Below, piece after piece: positions 54,679-64,000 of a stretch of DNA of 64,000 nt (the first letter of the stretch is position 1; each line of letters opens with the position of its first letter). The stretch is from Silurus meridionalis. Its lineage: Eukaryota > Chordata > Actinopteri > Siluriformes > Siluridae. The position numbers and the translations under genes were made by a program. Under the pieces are notes generated by a model. It made no database searches. It was not told the DNA's origin and worked only from the letters and a program-made list of their open reading frames with translations. The stretch spans positions 12,223,389-12,287,388 of the forward strand of contig NC_060896.1 in assembly GCF_014805685.1 (NCBI RefSeq), given 5' to 3'.

Positions 54679-56258
54679 AGCTACAAAGTAAAAGGATATC
54701 CTATATTCCAGAAGCTCCTTTTTCTCCTCGTCTCGCCTCTGCTTCTCGACGAGGCACTGCTGCCGTGACACTTCGTCCAGAAAGTGGGCCTCGTCCTCAT
54801 CCAAGCCTTTTACCATGTTCTCTATGGAAAAAAATCAGCACAGCTGGGTCTCCTGAGACTCGCACATATACTTTGAGGTGTCAAAAACTGCTGTCAAACT
54901 GATGCTTGTTCCACGCTAGCTTGCCCTTTTTAAAATGACCGATGGTGTGGTTATTACATGGATCAAGCGATCTGCCCTTAAATTAACTCAGTGTTGAGAG
55001 CAAGGCAAGGAGCCTCTGGTCGCCAGGGAGACTGAGGACGGGTCCGTCTCCAGGGATACGGAGAAGTAACGGAGCAGCCGAGAGCATGCCCATCTCCTGC
55101 CAGAGCCGGCAAAAATGACTCATGCACATCTCTCGCAGGCACATGTACACACGTGTTTCAAACCCTGAATGAGCACAGGTACTAATCTTCAGATCACAGT
55201 ATGTGGTGAAAATATGAGTGGACTGTGGTCTTACTGAATTTGAATTGTTCCTCATATTCCTCTTGCTTCTTGTCCTTCTGCTCTTGGAGCTTCTCGAAAA
55301 GGGATCGAGGGTCATACTCCTCCTCAGGGACGACTGCAGGAATGCACAAATAAGCACACACAAAGAAGCATTTAAGAAAAACTGACACAGTTGAGTCCTA
55401 TGCTAATGGTGTAATTATGCTGCTTCCTCGGCCCGGAGCCTAACCCGAGTCAAATTGTGAAATTGATTCGAGTGATTTAAATGTAAATTGGAAAATTAAA
55501 ATTGCTAAGACGCAGTAAGATGCAGGAAGGAACAGGGCTGAAAAAGCACCAAGACCAACAAAAGCCGTTCATTCATCATTCACTGAGCTGATAGTAAGGA
55601 ATGATATAAATCATACAATAAATACTATGTATAATGAACTCAAACATCAGCATTTTATTCCAATTTGACCAGGATTCTTTCTTGCTTTCTTCTGCTCAAA
55701 CTTCACACTCCATCTGAGTTCTTGACACTACGTATCGGTTCGGCCTGCAACTTCTAATCCACTTCGTAATGGGTCTAATCAGGAAAAAGAATTGTGTTCT
55801 CGTTTCATATTTTTCCATACTTGGTGACATTTGTGAAATGTAAATCAATCCCTGGTCATCTGGAGCTCATATCTCCTTGACTGTGGTGGGAGCCAAATTT
55901 GGGCTTTGAAGCTATTCGTTCTCTTAACGTGTGTTTTCTGGTTGGTCACATTACTTTACCATTTCACAAACCTGCATACACAAAAGTGATGTATGGAATT
56001 ACACAATTCATCCACAGTTAAGAAGGAGCACAATTTAAAAAAGAACTTGAGGTTATCCGTTATTTGGGTCGCACTCGAAAATTATTTTGGAGACCAGAGC
56101 ACGATGATCACGTCAACCCAAACGATTTATATACACTATTAACCTTCAGGATCCTCTGGCTTGCGAACTTTCTCCCATTCCTCCTGTCGCTTTTTCCTCT
56201 TCTCCTCCAACTCCGACTCTGAAACAAACTTTCGGCTCAGGTCCACCCCATCCGCCAT
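48296..56258 (-). CDS. psme3ip1: PSME3-interacting protein 1 (FAM192A/NIP30), complete
   Basis: The protein is a nuclear partner of the PA28-gamma (PSME3) proteasome activator and modulates its association with the 20S core. Six coding exons join to 777 nt, 258 residues plus TAG, against 254 in human. The N-terminal half is a charged, coiled helical region ([60 protein letters not shown]), the family's NIP30 domain. A low-complexity middle follows. The C-terminal part has the conserved [20 protein letters not shown], a serine/aspartate-rich stretch that fits the known CK2-phosphorylated PSME3-binding tail. It differs from human at the extreme C terminus. It is convergent with cpne2, as in human. 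The third coding intron is U12-type AT-AC. Confidence 0.93.
48505..49638 (-). other. psme3ip1: psme3ip1 intron between coding exons 5 and 6
   Basis: Conventional GT-AG. Contains CACTATA-family MITE copy 3 (49080-49560); the rest is AT-rich with nothing recognised. Confidence 0.75.
49080..49560. mobile_element. CACTATA-family MITE, copy 3
   Basis: The right end CCATATAGTG is followed by TA, and the left end resembles CTAGTATGGACTAAAGTTTC. Internal blocks ACCTCCACTC and GGGAAGATGCTCCACTAG, with AGAACCACATACGGCTGG, match copies 2 and 4. Confidence 0.7.
49639..49733 (-). CDS. psme3ip1: psme3ip1 coding exon 5
   Basis: Encodes [20 protein letters not shown] and [11 protein letters not shown]. This is the poorly conserved, serine- and threonine-rich middle, with a short GCA repeat giving four alanines. 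Acceptor CTGCAG, donor G|GTGGGC, 95 nt. Confidence 0.9.
50059..50195 (-). CDS. psme3ip1: psme3ip1 coding exon 4
   Basis: Begins AGT GCT TTG AAG AAA, directly after an intron ending in AC. Encodes [20 protein letters not shown] and [16 protein letters not shown], aligning with the human segment NNLKK...SQAKLLAGAVK. Donor AG|GTGAGA, 137 nt. Using the adjacent AG acceptor two bases later would break the frame. Intron 4 after it (49734-50058) shows nothing else. Confidence 0.95.
50209..50216 (-). promoter_or_regulatory. psme3ip1: U12 branch-point sequence
   Basis: TCCTTAAC matches the U12 branch consensus TTCCTTAAC at eight of eight shared positions. It lies 12 nt upstream of the terminal AC, within the tight window required for U12 introns. 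Confidence 0.92.
50320..50890 (-). mobile_element. LINE 3' part, second copy
   Basis: Same family as 1228-1932: minus-strand [20 protein letters not shown] and [10 protein letters not shown] motifs, with a common 3' boundary around the CTCCCATTAGGGG sequence. 5' truncated, frame-broken. It begins about 100 bp upstream of the U12 branch point in the pre-mRNA. Confidence 0.75.
51629..51709. repeat. (CT)n then (AT)n compound repeat
   Basis: A CT run to 51667, then an AT run to about 51702, immediately left of the Tc1 element. Confidence 0.95.
51710..53301 (-). mobile_element. full-length Tc1-like transposon with IR/DR ends, inactivated
   Basis: 1,592 bp between TA dinucleotides (51708-51709, 53302-53303). 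TIRs of roughly 200 bp each carry an outer ATAAGTATTTGAACACC motif and an inner AAGTATTTGAACACCTG repeat, the IR/DR arrangement also seen in Sleeping Beauty-type elements. The transposase is split into 52432-52938 and 51930-52256 in different frames. It inserted inside an (AT)n tract. Confidence 0.9.
51930..52938 (-). pseudogene. Tc1-like DDE transposase, frame-broken
   Basis: The N-terminal part (52938 down to 52432) begins [20 protein letters not shown], a paired-like helix-turn-helix, and reaches the first catalytic aspartate in [10 protein letters not shown] stop follows, and the frame changes. The C-terminal part (52256 down to 51930) carries the second aspartate in [11 protein letters not shown] and the glutamate in [10 protein letters not shown], ending at a stop. 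The catalytic triad is visible, but in two frames, so this copy cannot encode a whole enzyme. Confidence 0.9.
53305..53488. repeat. (TA)n and (CA)n compound repeat
   Basis: Two TA runs (53305-53368, 53395-53426), a short ACACATAC spacer, and a CA run to 53488. Confidence 0.95.
53780..53930. other. CpG-containing GC-rich patch in the U12 intron
   Basis: A stretch clearly richer in GC and CpG than its flanks, with an X-box-like GTTGCCACGACAAC at 53865-53878 (one mismatch to RGYAAC). No open frame of note. It could be a regulatory element or an old promoter remnant. Confidence 0.35.
53966..54047. repeat. (TA)n microsatellite
   Basis: A TA run of about 80 bp preceded by an A run. Confidence 0.95.
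54253..54277. repeat. poly(A) run
   Basis: 25 consecutive adenines; no retroelement body was recognised beside it. Confidence 0.9.
54638..54675. repeat. (GT)n microsatellite near the U12 donor
   Basis: A GT run on + (AC on the transcript), 16 nt past the end of the U12 donor motif. Confidence 0.95.
54700..54821 (-). CDS. psme3ip1: psme3ip1 coding exon 3
   Basis: Completes AAG and encodes [20 protein letters not shown] and [19 protein letters not shown], the most conserved core of the family. Acceptor CCATAG; ends AGG before ATATCC, phase 0, 122 nt. The frame running beyond it into the intron is read-through. Intron 2 before it (54822-55234) shows nothing else. Confidence 0.96.
55235..55333 (-). 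CDS. psme3ip1: psme3ip1 coding exon 2
   Basis: Encodes [20 protein letters not shown] and [13 protein letters not shown]. Acceptor CTGCAG, donor A|GTAAGA, 99 nt, phases 1 and 1. Intron 1 upstream of it in the gene (55334-56143) holds nothing recognisable. Confidence 0.96.
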
Positions 56259-56265
56259 GGCAGTG
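56144..56265 (-). CDS. psme3ip1: psme3ip1 coding exon 1 (ATG at 56258)
   Basis: Seven leader bases follow a TTTTTTTAAG acceptor, then ATG (56258-56256) and [20 protein letters not shown] and [24 protein letters not shown] gives a good initiation context. Donor G|GTTAAT, phase 1. Confidence 0.93.
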
Positions 56266-56371
56266 CTTAAAAAAATATATAATCGCAGCAAAAACTTACA
56301 ATTTCAGTTTAAATCTTAAATTATAAGTGCATATTTTTCTAGTCAGAAACATTTCAGCTTCAAAACCATAC

Positions 56372-56450
56372 CTTAATGTGATCTACTTTATCGAGAGGAA
56401 AACTGGATGTAGCTCATGAAGTCATCAAGAATAGATTCTGTGCATCAGAG
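56372..56450 (-). other. psme3ip1: psme3ip1 5' noncoding exon with three uORFs
   Basis: 79 nt between the acceptor CTGTTTCAG (56451 side) and the donor AAG|GTATGG. It lies 106 nt upstream of coding exon 1. It contains three short ATG-stop frames of 6, 3 and 9 codons that overlap end to start. Exon status is inferred from the splice sites. Confidence 0.6.
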
Positions 56451-59400
56451 CTGAAACAGAAGGAAAGATTTAGAAAACTGCGATAAGAAAAACGTTTGCT
56501 TACATCATTATCATAAATCAGATCAAGTGCAAGGTTTGTTCGGATTGGAAGAGATGGTATTAACGATCATGCTCAGACATCACTAGTAAAGTCCAACACA
56601 CACATACATTTAACCCTTAACTCATGCTGAATTAAGCAAATGTAACCAGGAAAAACATTATCACAAATTAAACTACAGCTAGTACAGAATCAGTCCTTTA
56701 ACCACATTGCATTTTATAGTTTTCATTTTCTTTTTGCAAAACGCCAGCTTTCACTGAAAAAACCCAAAGGTAAACAGCTCCCTCTTGTGGCTCATTTCAC
56801 TACTTTGCAATTTCAGATAACTTCTCATCAAGAACAAATTATACTAGAGCACATTGCTGGGTGGGGGTTAAGGGGTCCCCTTGTGCTGCAAAACAGCTCT
56901 GACTATTCAAGGTATAGACTCCAGAAATCCTCTGAAGGTGTGCTGTCTGGCACCAAGATGTTAATAGCAGATCCTTTAAGACATGTGGGTTGCAAGCCAA
57001 ACTTTTTTTGGTCCAGAACACACCACACATCAAAAGAATCAGCTTGAACAACACCTTCACCCCAATCATGTTCCTTAAACCATTCTTTGTGTCACAGGAA
57101 GGGTTGCAAAATTCCATGAATTTTCAAGACTGGAAACATTCCATAACATTGATATCTGGGAACTTACAGAATTGCAGGTTAGCCTATAACAGGAAACTTA
57201 AATGTAGTTGAAAACAAATCTTGCACGATAATTGGGTTAAAACAACCAGATTTAATGTGATTCCAGTTGAATTTCTACACTGCATATTCCTCAATCACAT
57301 GCAAACAGCACACTTTCTGAAGGGCTACTGAGGCCACACCCCCTACATGCATGGTGCATTCCTCCATAACAAAACACAAATCATTTCTTGAATCTGGCAC
57401 ACAAATTACACACACAAACAGTCCATCATGGCGATTATTCACGTAAATGACAAATATTACATACATTAAATGTTTAAAACGTCCTTGTGTTGTGTGAAAG
57501 CTATTGTACAACAAAATTATACTACAATTAAATCAAAAAGTAATTTTTTTTATTTTAATCTGTATTAGTTTGCATGGATGTCATCTTATGAGCAAACAAA
57601 ATGTTTATATTTGTGTTTGTTTATAATAGTTTGAGTTTCCCATACATTCCCATAAATTCCTAGTAAGTTTTCAACTTGGAATATTTCCAAAATTCTCCAG
57701 ATGATGTTCCGATTGAAAGTTTCCGGAAATGTTCTGCCCCTAGTGGCAGGGCAGGTTATCCTGCTGAAAGAAGCCACTTCATAAGCGAATAATGTTGCCA
57801 TGAAGGAGTGCACTAAACGTAGCATCCACATGAAGGCCAGGACAGGGGATTTCTAGCAGAATGTCCCAGAGATTTACACTTCCTACATCAGCTTGCAGTC
57901 CTCCCATAGTCCATCCTGGGGCCATTTTTATTCAGGTAAGTACCGGGCAGTTCACACACCTGGCAATCCACAAGATGTCAAAGAAACAGTAATTCATCAG
58001 CGCTGGCTACTATCTTTGATGTACTGTCTTTTCTGACATTTTTTTTTATCTGAGGCATACCAAGATACCAACCACTGCATACCAGCAGCAGCCCACAGTT
58101 CTGGAGATGCTGTGACTTAGTCGTCTAGTCATCGCAATTTAGCCCTTTTTAGGGTCATACAGACACTTTGCTACTTCAAAACTTAAATGAAAAACGTATT
58201 CACTTGCTGCATAATATTTCCCACCCACTGACAATGTTCATGTCACCATCTCTCAGTCGATTTAATGTATTGGCTGATTAGTATACAGACATTACTAACA
58301 GAGTGAAATGTATTATTTGAAAAACATTTAAGATCCCTAAAGCTATTTAATTTTCCTACACTGACACAATTCGTCCAGTTTTTTTATTTATTACATGTAA
58401 TTTTAACTGTTTAAAGATACACTATATTGCTGAATGTTTGCGGACACCTGGATATAAATACAGTATGAGTTTTGAGTATTGCATTCCATATTAAATCCCA
58501 ATTTGTGCTTATATTTCTCTCCACTCTTCTGAGAAGATGTTCCACTAGATTTTGTGCTTGTGGAGATTTGTGCTCATTCAGACAAAAGAGCATTAGTAAT
58601 GTAAGGTACTGATGTAGGTGAGGAGGCCTGGGGTGCAGTCAGAGTTCCAATTCATCCCAAAGGTGTTCAGTAGGGTTGAAGTCTGAGCTCTATAGCAGGA
58701 GATCTTCTACTCAAACTCATGTAAACCTAATCCTAAGCCATATCTTCATGGAGTTTGCTTTGTGCATGGGGGTATTGTCATGCTGGAACAGGATTGAGTC
58801 TCCTAGTTCAAGTCAAGTAAAAATTTCATGCTACTGCATCCAATATTGCTATTGCACCCTATGCAATTGTGTGCCTTCAAGTTTTACAATAACAGTTTGG
58901 GAAAGAACCACATACGGCTGGGAAAGCCAGGTGTCCAAATACTTTTGTCCATATAGTGCATGTTAATTGTTTAGAACATGTTTTTGTCATGTTATCAACA
59001 ACATGAACAACTATAAAACAGTTACTCTCATATAAAATATTTTTCCTTGTTATACTCAAGTGAAAAGTTTTTATATTAGTGAAAAAGCCACAAAGCTTCC
59101 CGTCCTGAAGATTCTTCAATGGCAATCAAATCGCAGACACTCAGGACTCGTTCCATAAATGCTAAACGATAAAGATAATATTATTAGTCCTAGAACCGTG
59201 TCCATAAGTCCTGAATATAGTAATGATAATGTATTAGAAGGAAAACATTAATATACACCTATGCAGCTGGTACTTGTGTCAGAGCTCCTCTTACAGGAAA
59301 TTAATCAACAACTCCAACCCAATCAGAAAAAACAATTCAGCCATCCTGTGATCTACATCCACATCCACATGTATACACATGCCTACATCAACATCCACAT

Positions 59401-60050
59401 AATGCACAGGTAACTATGCATAAGAAAACACCCTGAACCCTTAATTATAATTTAATCACAGTGAGGTAGCGATATGCCAAAAATACCAAGAGATCAAATG
59501 GGCCTTACAGGTAATCTATTATTCAGTAACTGACTTCGTGGTTTAAACATTAGACTAGTTTGACCCTAACTCTTAGTAAGACTGAGTAACAGTTTATACA
59601 TATAATTAAGAAAGTCCTAACTGGCCAAAAATATCAACTTAAAAATACCAAGTGCAATGATATACCTTGGAAAAGATTCCCCACAGAGCTAGTGTGAAAA
59701 CAAGTGAAAGCAAGTACAGCTAAATTCAAAAACACAGCCGACCGTCAGTATAAAAACACGAACTACACAAATCACATTATATCACGTTTATCCGCGTAAA
59801 ATCAGCTTTTATAATTTTAATATCATCCTATTATTAGAACATTGTATGCATGCACGCCAGCTAACGTGCCTTTGCTAATAGAACAGTTCACGAGATAAAT
59901 CATATCACAAAACTCCAAGATTGGTACCTGAACTGAATTATATTGGATATTTTACTTCAAAAGTTGTAGGCTGGTTTTAAGAAATAAAACTGAATTATTT
60001 TCCCGCAAACAGAAATAGACAGAAAATGTAGATATTTACCACCCGCTTTT
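56451..60050 (-). other. psme3ip1: psme3ip1 upstream region / probable 5' UTR intron
   Basis: No coding exon found. It contains CACTATA-family MITE copy 4 (58420-58958) and a CTCF-like GCTCCCTCTTGTGG at 56777-56790 (12 of 14 positions). The stretch 56850-58400 is unannotatable by eye. A first exon around 60052-60120, with a donor GTAAAT on the minus strand, is plausible. Confidence 0.4.
58420..58958. mobile_element. CACTATA-family MITE, copy 4 (best preserved)
   Basis: The left end CACTATATTGCTGAATGTTT is preceded by TA, and the right end ACTTTTGTCCATATAGTG is its inverted counterpart. 539 bp, no transposase. Blocks shared with copies 1-3 appear in the same order. Confidence 0.75.
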
Positions 60051-60051
60051 G

Positions 60052-60180
60052 TGCAACTGTAAATGAGTCCGTGTTACACCACCCCTCATCAAATGTAGTT
60101 CCTATAACAGGTGGGCGGGGTTTAACAGCAAATCTTGGGAAATGTAGTATTGTATTAATCTGAAATTGCGCTTAGTTCCG
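60052..60180 (-). promoter_or_regulatory. psme3ip1: psme3ip1 promoter region, GC box and ZNF143-like sites
   Basis: A GGGCGGGG GC box (60113-60120) lies beside two ACTACATTT motifs on the minus strand. One, 60149-60131, reads ACTACATTTCCCAAGATT, close to the ZNF143/THAP11 motif ACTACAATTCCCAGAATG. These motifs are common at housekeeping and bidirectional promoters. No TATA box. Confidence 0.5.
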
Positions 60181-62233
60181 GTGTTGTAAATGCACTATAA
60201 TAGTGTGGACAACTCCAGGAACACCAGTTGTCTACATTATTGCTTTGACTTTATTGATACATTCTTCTAGCATTCAAATATTAAAGAAGTGTCTATACAG
60301 CGTACTAGTCTCCTGGACTTTATGGATTAGTAAAAAAAGAATGTAAGGTCATAGTTTTCGATCTGAAATGCAGTTCATGGTGAAAAGACGGTGAAAAGTT
60401 CTAAAGAAAGACAGAGCTACTCATTGTGTTAACACATTAAACTGCAGGAAATCGCTAAACCTTTACAATTCGATGATATGCATCTTTTGTATATAACATA
60501 CACAGATGAGTACATGAAGGATCACGCTGCAGCTGTGTATGTGCAAAATCATGCGTCAAGTATTGTCTTGTGTGGAGAATTTGTCTTTTAATTTGACACC
60601 TTTTTAGATCACTTTAAAGACTTTAATACGAAAAATAAACCTAAATTATATAGAAATACATAATACGTTACTTAAGCATACAGTAGCAATGGGTCCTACA
60701 CTCAGTAGAGTTCCACAGCTTCCATCACAGCTGCTGGTTAGACAAGTTGAGAGAAGGAGAGCATGTGTAAAGCCTGAATGAGTTGTGGTCATACAGTTAA
60801 AACATATAGAGAGCATGCTGATCACGTGATCATGTTCTTTCATGGAAAACCTGTGCCATTACTGTAATAAGAATCATTTGCACTTTTGTAGTGGCTGACA
60901 GTTTGATGCAAGCTGCTGATGCGCTTCAGTCATTTTTAAGCCACACCAGACTCATGACTCTGTGACCTATGTTGCCTGACGAACAGGCCCTTTAAATCAG
61001 CCATTTTAGTTGACTTTAGGACTCTGAACACAGTTCAAATGACACCTCAGGTGTTATGCAGATCATGTTTATCTAGGGCCAGGGTTAGGGGTTTTAAAGT
61101 CCTATGGTTATAGATTCAATCAATCAAATTCTTTGAACAACCAAAGTCTAGGATCATGGCAAATGTGGATCATCTTAATGTGTTCTCCTGGGCTAAAAGC
61201 AGCTACAATGACTATTGCTAAAAAATAAAAGGCACACAAATAATATGTACATACAATTTCTACATGTATTCATTAGCAGTTATCTCTTTTATCCATTTTT
61301 GCACCGATTATCGTTTCCAGATTTGAATGCCATTTTGATAATACCATGATGGCACAGAGTGTATAACAGACAGGAAAAGCATGTGCTCTGTATATTTTAA
61401 CGCTCTGGTTGTGTGAGCTAATGTTCCAAATGCCTTATCATTGATTTCCTTTGGCCCCACTGATCAATCACATATTTACAATGTTTTACCCACCAGTGCA
61501 CTTCTTTGTTCTTCTCTTCCTTTATATCTCTGTTTTACCCACTCTCACGACCACTGCTTTAGCTTGTTTAGATATTGAGAAAATACAGGAATGTTGGAAA
61601 TATTTGAGAATTATTTCTAGAATATCGGAAAATAAGTTATATTCGATTTAATATTATTTTATATTATAGTAAAACTCATTCCATTCCATTCATTACATTT
61701 TTATACTATTCTAGTCAACTCATTTAGTCATGGTTAGCATTTTCCTTTAAAAAGAGGCAACACTGTCATAATCTGATTATTTAGCTTTTTACTTTACTAG
61801 AGTAAACAAAAATACATTTTCAGATTTGATTCAGGTTGATTTTGGTAATTTCAGTGCATATATCTACTACAAATGTATAGTTTTGTATTTAGTGAAATAA
61901 AGAAAAAGTATGTATTCAAAAGCATAAACAAAGATATGTTTAAATAATAGGTCTGATTGGGATGCAATGATTTCCAAACCACAAATGGCCAGCATTTGTC
62001 CTTCTTTGAATAAACATGTTTAATCGTAGGAAAATCCTTCCAAAACAAGAAACAACATTTTTTTGCAGCATTTATATATTGAACTGATGTATTTTTATGT
62101 AACACATTTTTATATAACTACTAAATTGAAATGATCATAAGATCTATAAGGTAGCAACATAATATTAACAATGTGTAGAAAAATAAATGTATAATAATAA
62201 TGATGCTGATAATGATGATGATAATGATCATGA

Positions 62234-62252
62234 AACATTATTATTATTATTA

Positions 62253-62283
<31 letters not shown>
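62234..62283. repeat. (ATT)n microsatellite
   Basis: An interrupted ATT run of about 50 bp. Confidence 0.95.
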
Positions 62284-62286
<3 letters not shown>

Positions 62287-62468
62287 TTACTATATTACTA
62301 TTAGAGTGAAATTGTTAACTTTGACAATATAAGAGGGAGTGGAGTTTGTCTTGGCTCTATAGACAAATATTTATTTGATTGGTTATTTACATACAAGTAC
62401 TTATTAGGTCAGAAAGTGATTGTAATAATTGTGTGTGGTTGTCAGTAGGAACTGTGAGTCACAGCTGT

Positions 62469-62471
<3 letters not shown>

Positions 62472-62540
<69 letters not shown>
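62472..62540. repeat. (CA)n microsatellite
   Basis: A CA run of about 68 bp between two CAGCTGTA-like flanks. Confidence 0.95.
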
Positions 62541-62542
<2 letters not shown>

Positions 62543-63664
62543 CTGTAACTTTGGGCTGCAGCTGGGCGGAGCTCCATAGCGTTGTCTAAGAAATATGTGA
62601 TGACGTTACATGTTGTGATGAATCTCAGTGTTGCCAGGTCACCATTTTATAGAGAAATTACCTGGACCTAGTCAGGATGTGCCCACACCTGTTCTAGTAA
62701 AAAAACAAGCTAATTGAAAATAAATGTTGCATTATACCAAACATTACATAAACATTAAAGTTGCCATGGGGTTACTCGCATTCATGATTTCATATTTAAG
62801 AATAAATAAATAAGTGGAAAACATTCCTCTGTAATCTGTAACTAATGCAGTCTTAATTTTAAATTTCAATTTTAGTCATTTTTATAGTAAAATGAGAAAC
62901 AATTTATTGTCTAATTTATTGTACAATAGCGTTCAGTGTCTAATTAAGTGACCTCTAATGAGAGACGTGAAACTGGCCTTATTTTTCAAAAAAAATTTCA
63001 AATGGCATTTATCCCCTTTTTAGTGGACTTAGTGGGCTTTTTATTGTTTTAGTAGGCATGCAAATCTGAACCTGGAAAAGGCAGCAAACCAAGACATTTT
63101 AGAAAATAATATCATTAACTTATATGATGCAAATTTGCAAATGATGTATATGTGTACATGTTTGACCACCATATTTTGATTTAGGATTGTTCCCACTTTC
63201 TGCTCTAAACGATCTCTCTGATGACTAAACTTAACTTAGAATTACATTATTTCCAAGCTTGGTGTGTAGTCAGGAAAAATAATGCCTCTATTATAGCAAG
63301 TATTTTTTTTTAGCATGTAGCATCCTAATCTAGGTGGCACTGAAAGTCCATTCATTACAGTTTCAACATTGTTGAGGTGTGCTGTTCAATACAGAACTGT
63401 TTATGCCAATTGCAGTCCTAAGCTGTCGTAGCAGACTGTTTAATTACAGTCCAAATTCGACCTTATAGTTCTTAAGTTGCTCAGAAACGTCATGTATTTT
63501 TAAGCTGTTTAAGTGGAACCATTCTTAGCTGTTGTGCTTTTAAAGAGAACTCCTTTCAGTGGTGGAAATGGATCAGGTGGACTCAAAAAGAAGAAAGGGG
63601 CAGGATCACAGGTCACTGTTACCTTTCTATTTTACCTCTTCCCTTATACACTATAATATAAGGG

Positions 63665-63868
63665 AAGGGGTGGATCAGTGGTTAAGGCTCTCTGGGTTAC
63701 TAATCGAAAGGGGTTCATGCCACAAGCAGATTTGCCAAGCTGCCACTCTTGGGCCATGAAGCAAGGCTCTTAAATCTCTGTGTTCCAGGGGTGCTGTATG
63801 ATGGATGACCCTGCGCCCTGAAAGAATTTCACTGTGCTGTAATGTACATGTGACAAATATAAGGAACA
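63665..63868 (+). mobile_element. tRNA-derived SINE
   Basis: A-box TGGATCAGTGG (63671-63681) and B-box GGTTCATGCC (63712-63721), 30 nt apart, followed by a body with GCTGCCACTCTTGGGCC, a GACCCTGCGCCCTGA block and an AAGAATTTCACTGTGCTGTA 3' region typical of a common fish SINE. The A/T-rich end passes into a (CA)n run. Confidence 0.7.
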
Positions 63869-63875
63869 TTTTACA

Positions 63876-63881
<6 letters not shown>

Positions 63882-63934
<53 letters not shown>

Positions 63935-63958
63935 TATATATATACATGTATATTAAAG

Positions 63959-64000
<42 letters not shown>
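63882..64000. repeat. (CA)n and (TA)n repeats at window end
   Basis: A CA run to 63932, then TA runs to the window edge. Confidence 0.95.

Larger units (their letters stand above)
50196..54699 (-). other. psme3ip1: U12-type AT-AC intron of psme3ip1 (4,504 bp)
   Basis: On the minus strand it opens ATATCCTTT (54699-54691), the exact U12 5' consensus. It contains TCCTTAAC (50216-50209), the U12 branch-site consensus, with the branch adenosine 13-15 nt from the end, and closes in CAC|AGT (AC at 50197-50196). No GT donor or AG acceptor fits the frame. It carries a LINE tail, a Tc1 element and several simple repeats. Confidence 0.95.
60181..64000. other. intergenic region upstream of psme3ip1
   Basis: No exon supported. 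In human the next gene is RSPRY1, divergently transcribed; I found none of its coding exons here. Contains (ATT)n at 62234-62283, (CA)n at 62472-62540, a SINE (63665-63868) and terminal (CA)n/(TA)n. Between 60200 and 62200 I see nothing. Confidence 0.55.

Noticed and set aside
54571..54699. Extension of the psme3ip1 exon 3 frame past EYR, using TTT|GTAGCT as a GT donor
   Set aside because: It would add residues absent from the family, and no AG acceptor restores the alignment; the AT-AC splice fits exactly.

Overview
This is a vertebrate nuclear window, almost certainly from a teleost fish. It is AT-rich, dense in microsatellites, and carries fish-typical transposons: Tc1/mariner with long inverted repeats, Tigger-like and hAT MITEs, a DIRS fragment and tRNA-derived SINEs. 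An otophysan such as a catfish is possible from the repeat families, but I hold that weakly. Genes are split into short exons with GT-AG introns, so almost none of the long open frames is a real protein; the coding content was assembled exon by exon.

Two protein-coding genes lie tail to tail. On the + strand (about 7,000-47,400) is a complete copine, best matched to copine-2 (cpne2). A likely noncoding first exon ends at 7289, and 15 coding exons run from 16790 to 46887, giving 546 residues with two C2 domains and a copine-type vWA domain. On the - strand (about 60,100 down to about 47,650) is psme3ip1 (FAM192A/NIP30), with six coding exons from 56258 down to 48296 (258 residues) and at least one 5' noncoding exon. 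CPNE2 and FAM192A/PSME3IP1 are also neighbours on human 16q13, which supports both names. The products do not share a pathway: copine-2 is a calcium-dependent phospholipid-binding protein, and PSME3IP1 is a nuclear partner of the PA28-gamma (PSME3) proteasome activator.

The sharpest single signal is in psme3ip1. The intron between coding exons 3 and 4 (54699 down to 50196, 4,504 bp) is a textbook U12-type AT-AC intron: exact 5' site ATATCCTTT, branch-site motif TCCTTAAC, and a terminal AC placed so that the reading frame and homology to the human protein are preserved exactly.

Layout: 1-6500 is intergenic, with a Tigger-like MITE, a LINE interrupted by a TA-target MITE, a DIRS reverse-transcriptase fragment with an inverted duplication, and a hAT MITE with perfect 8-bp target duplications. 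6500-7290 is the cpne2 promoter and leader. 7290-46887 is the cpne2 body, with a nested hAT/Tigger/Tc1 cluster at 20711-23043 and a 13.2-kb intron 14. 46888-48295 holds the two facing 3' ends. 48296-60180 is psme3ip1, whose U12 intron contains a LINE tail and a full-length but broken Tc1 element. 60180-64000 is intergenic, with simple repeats and a SINE.
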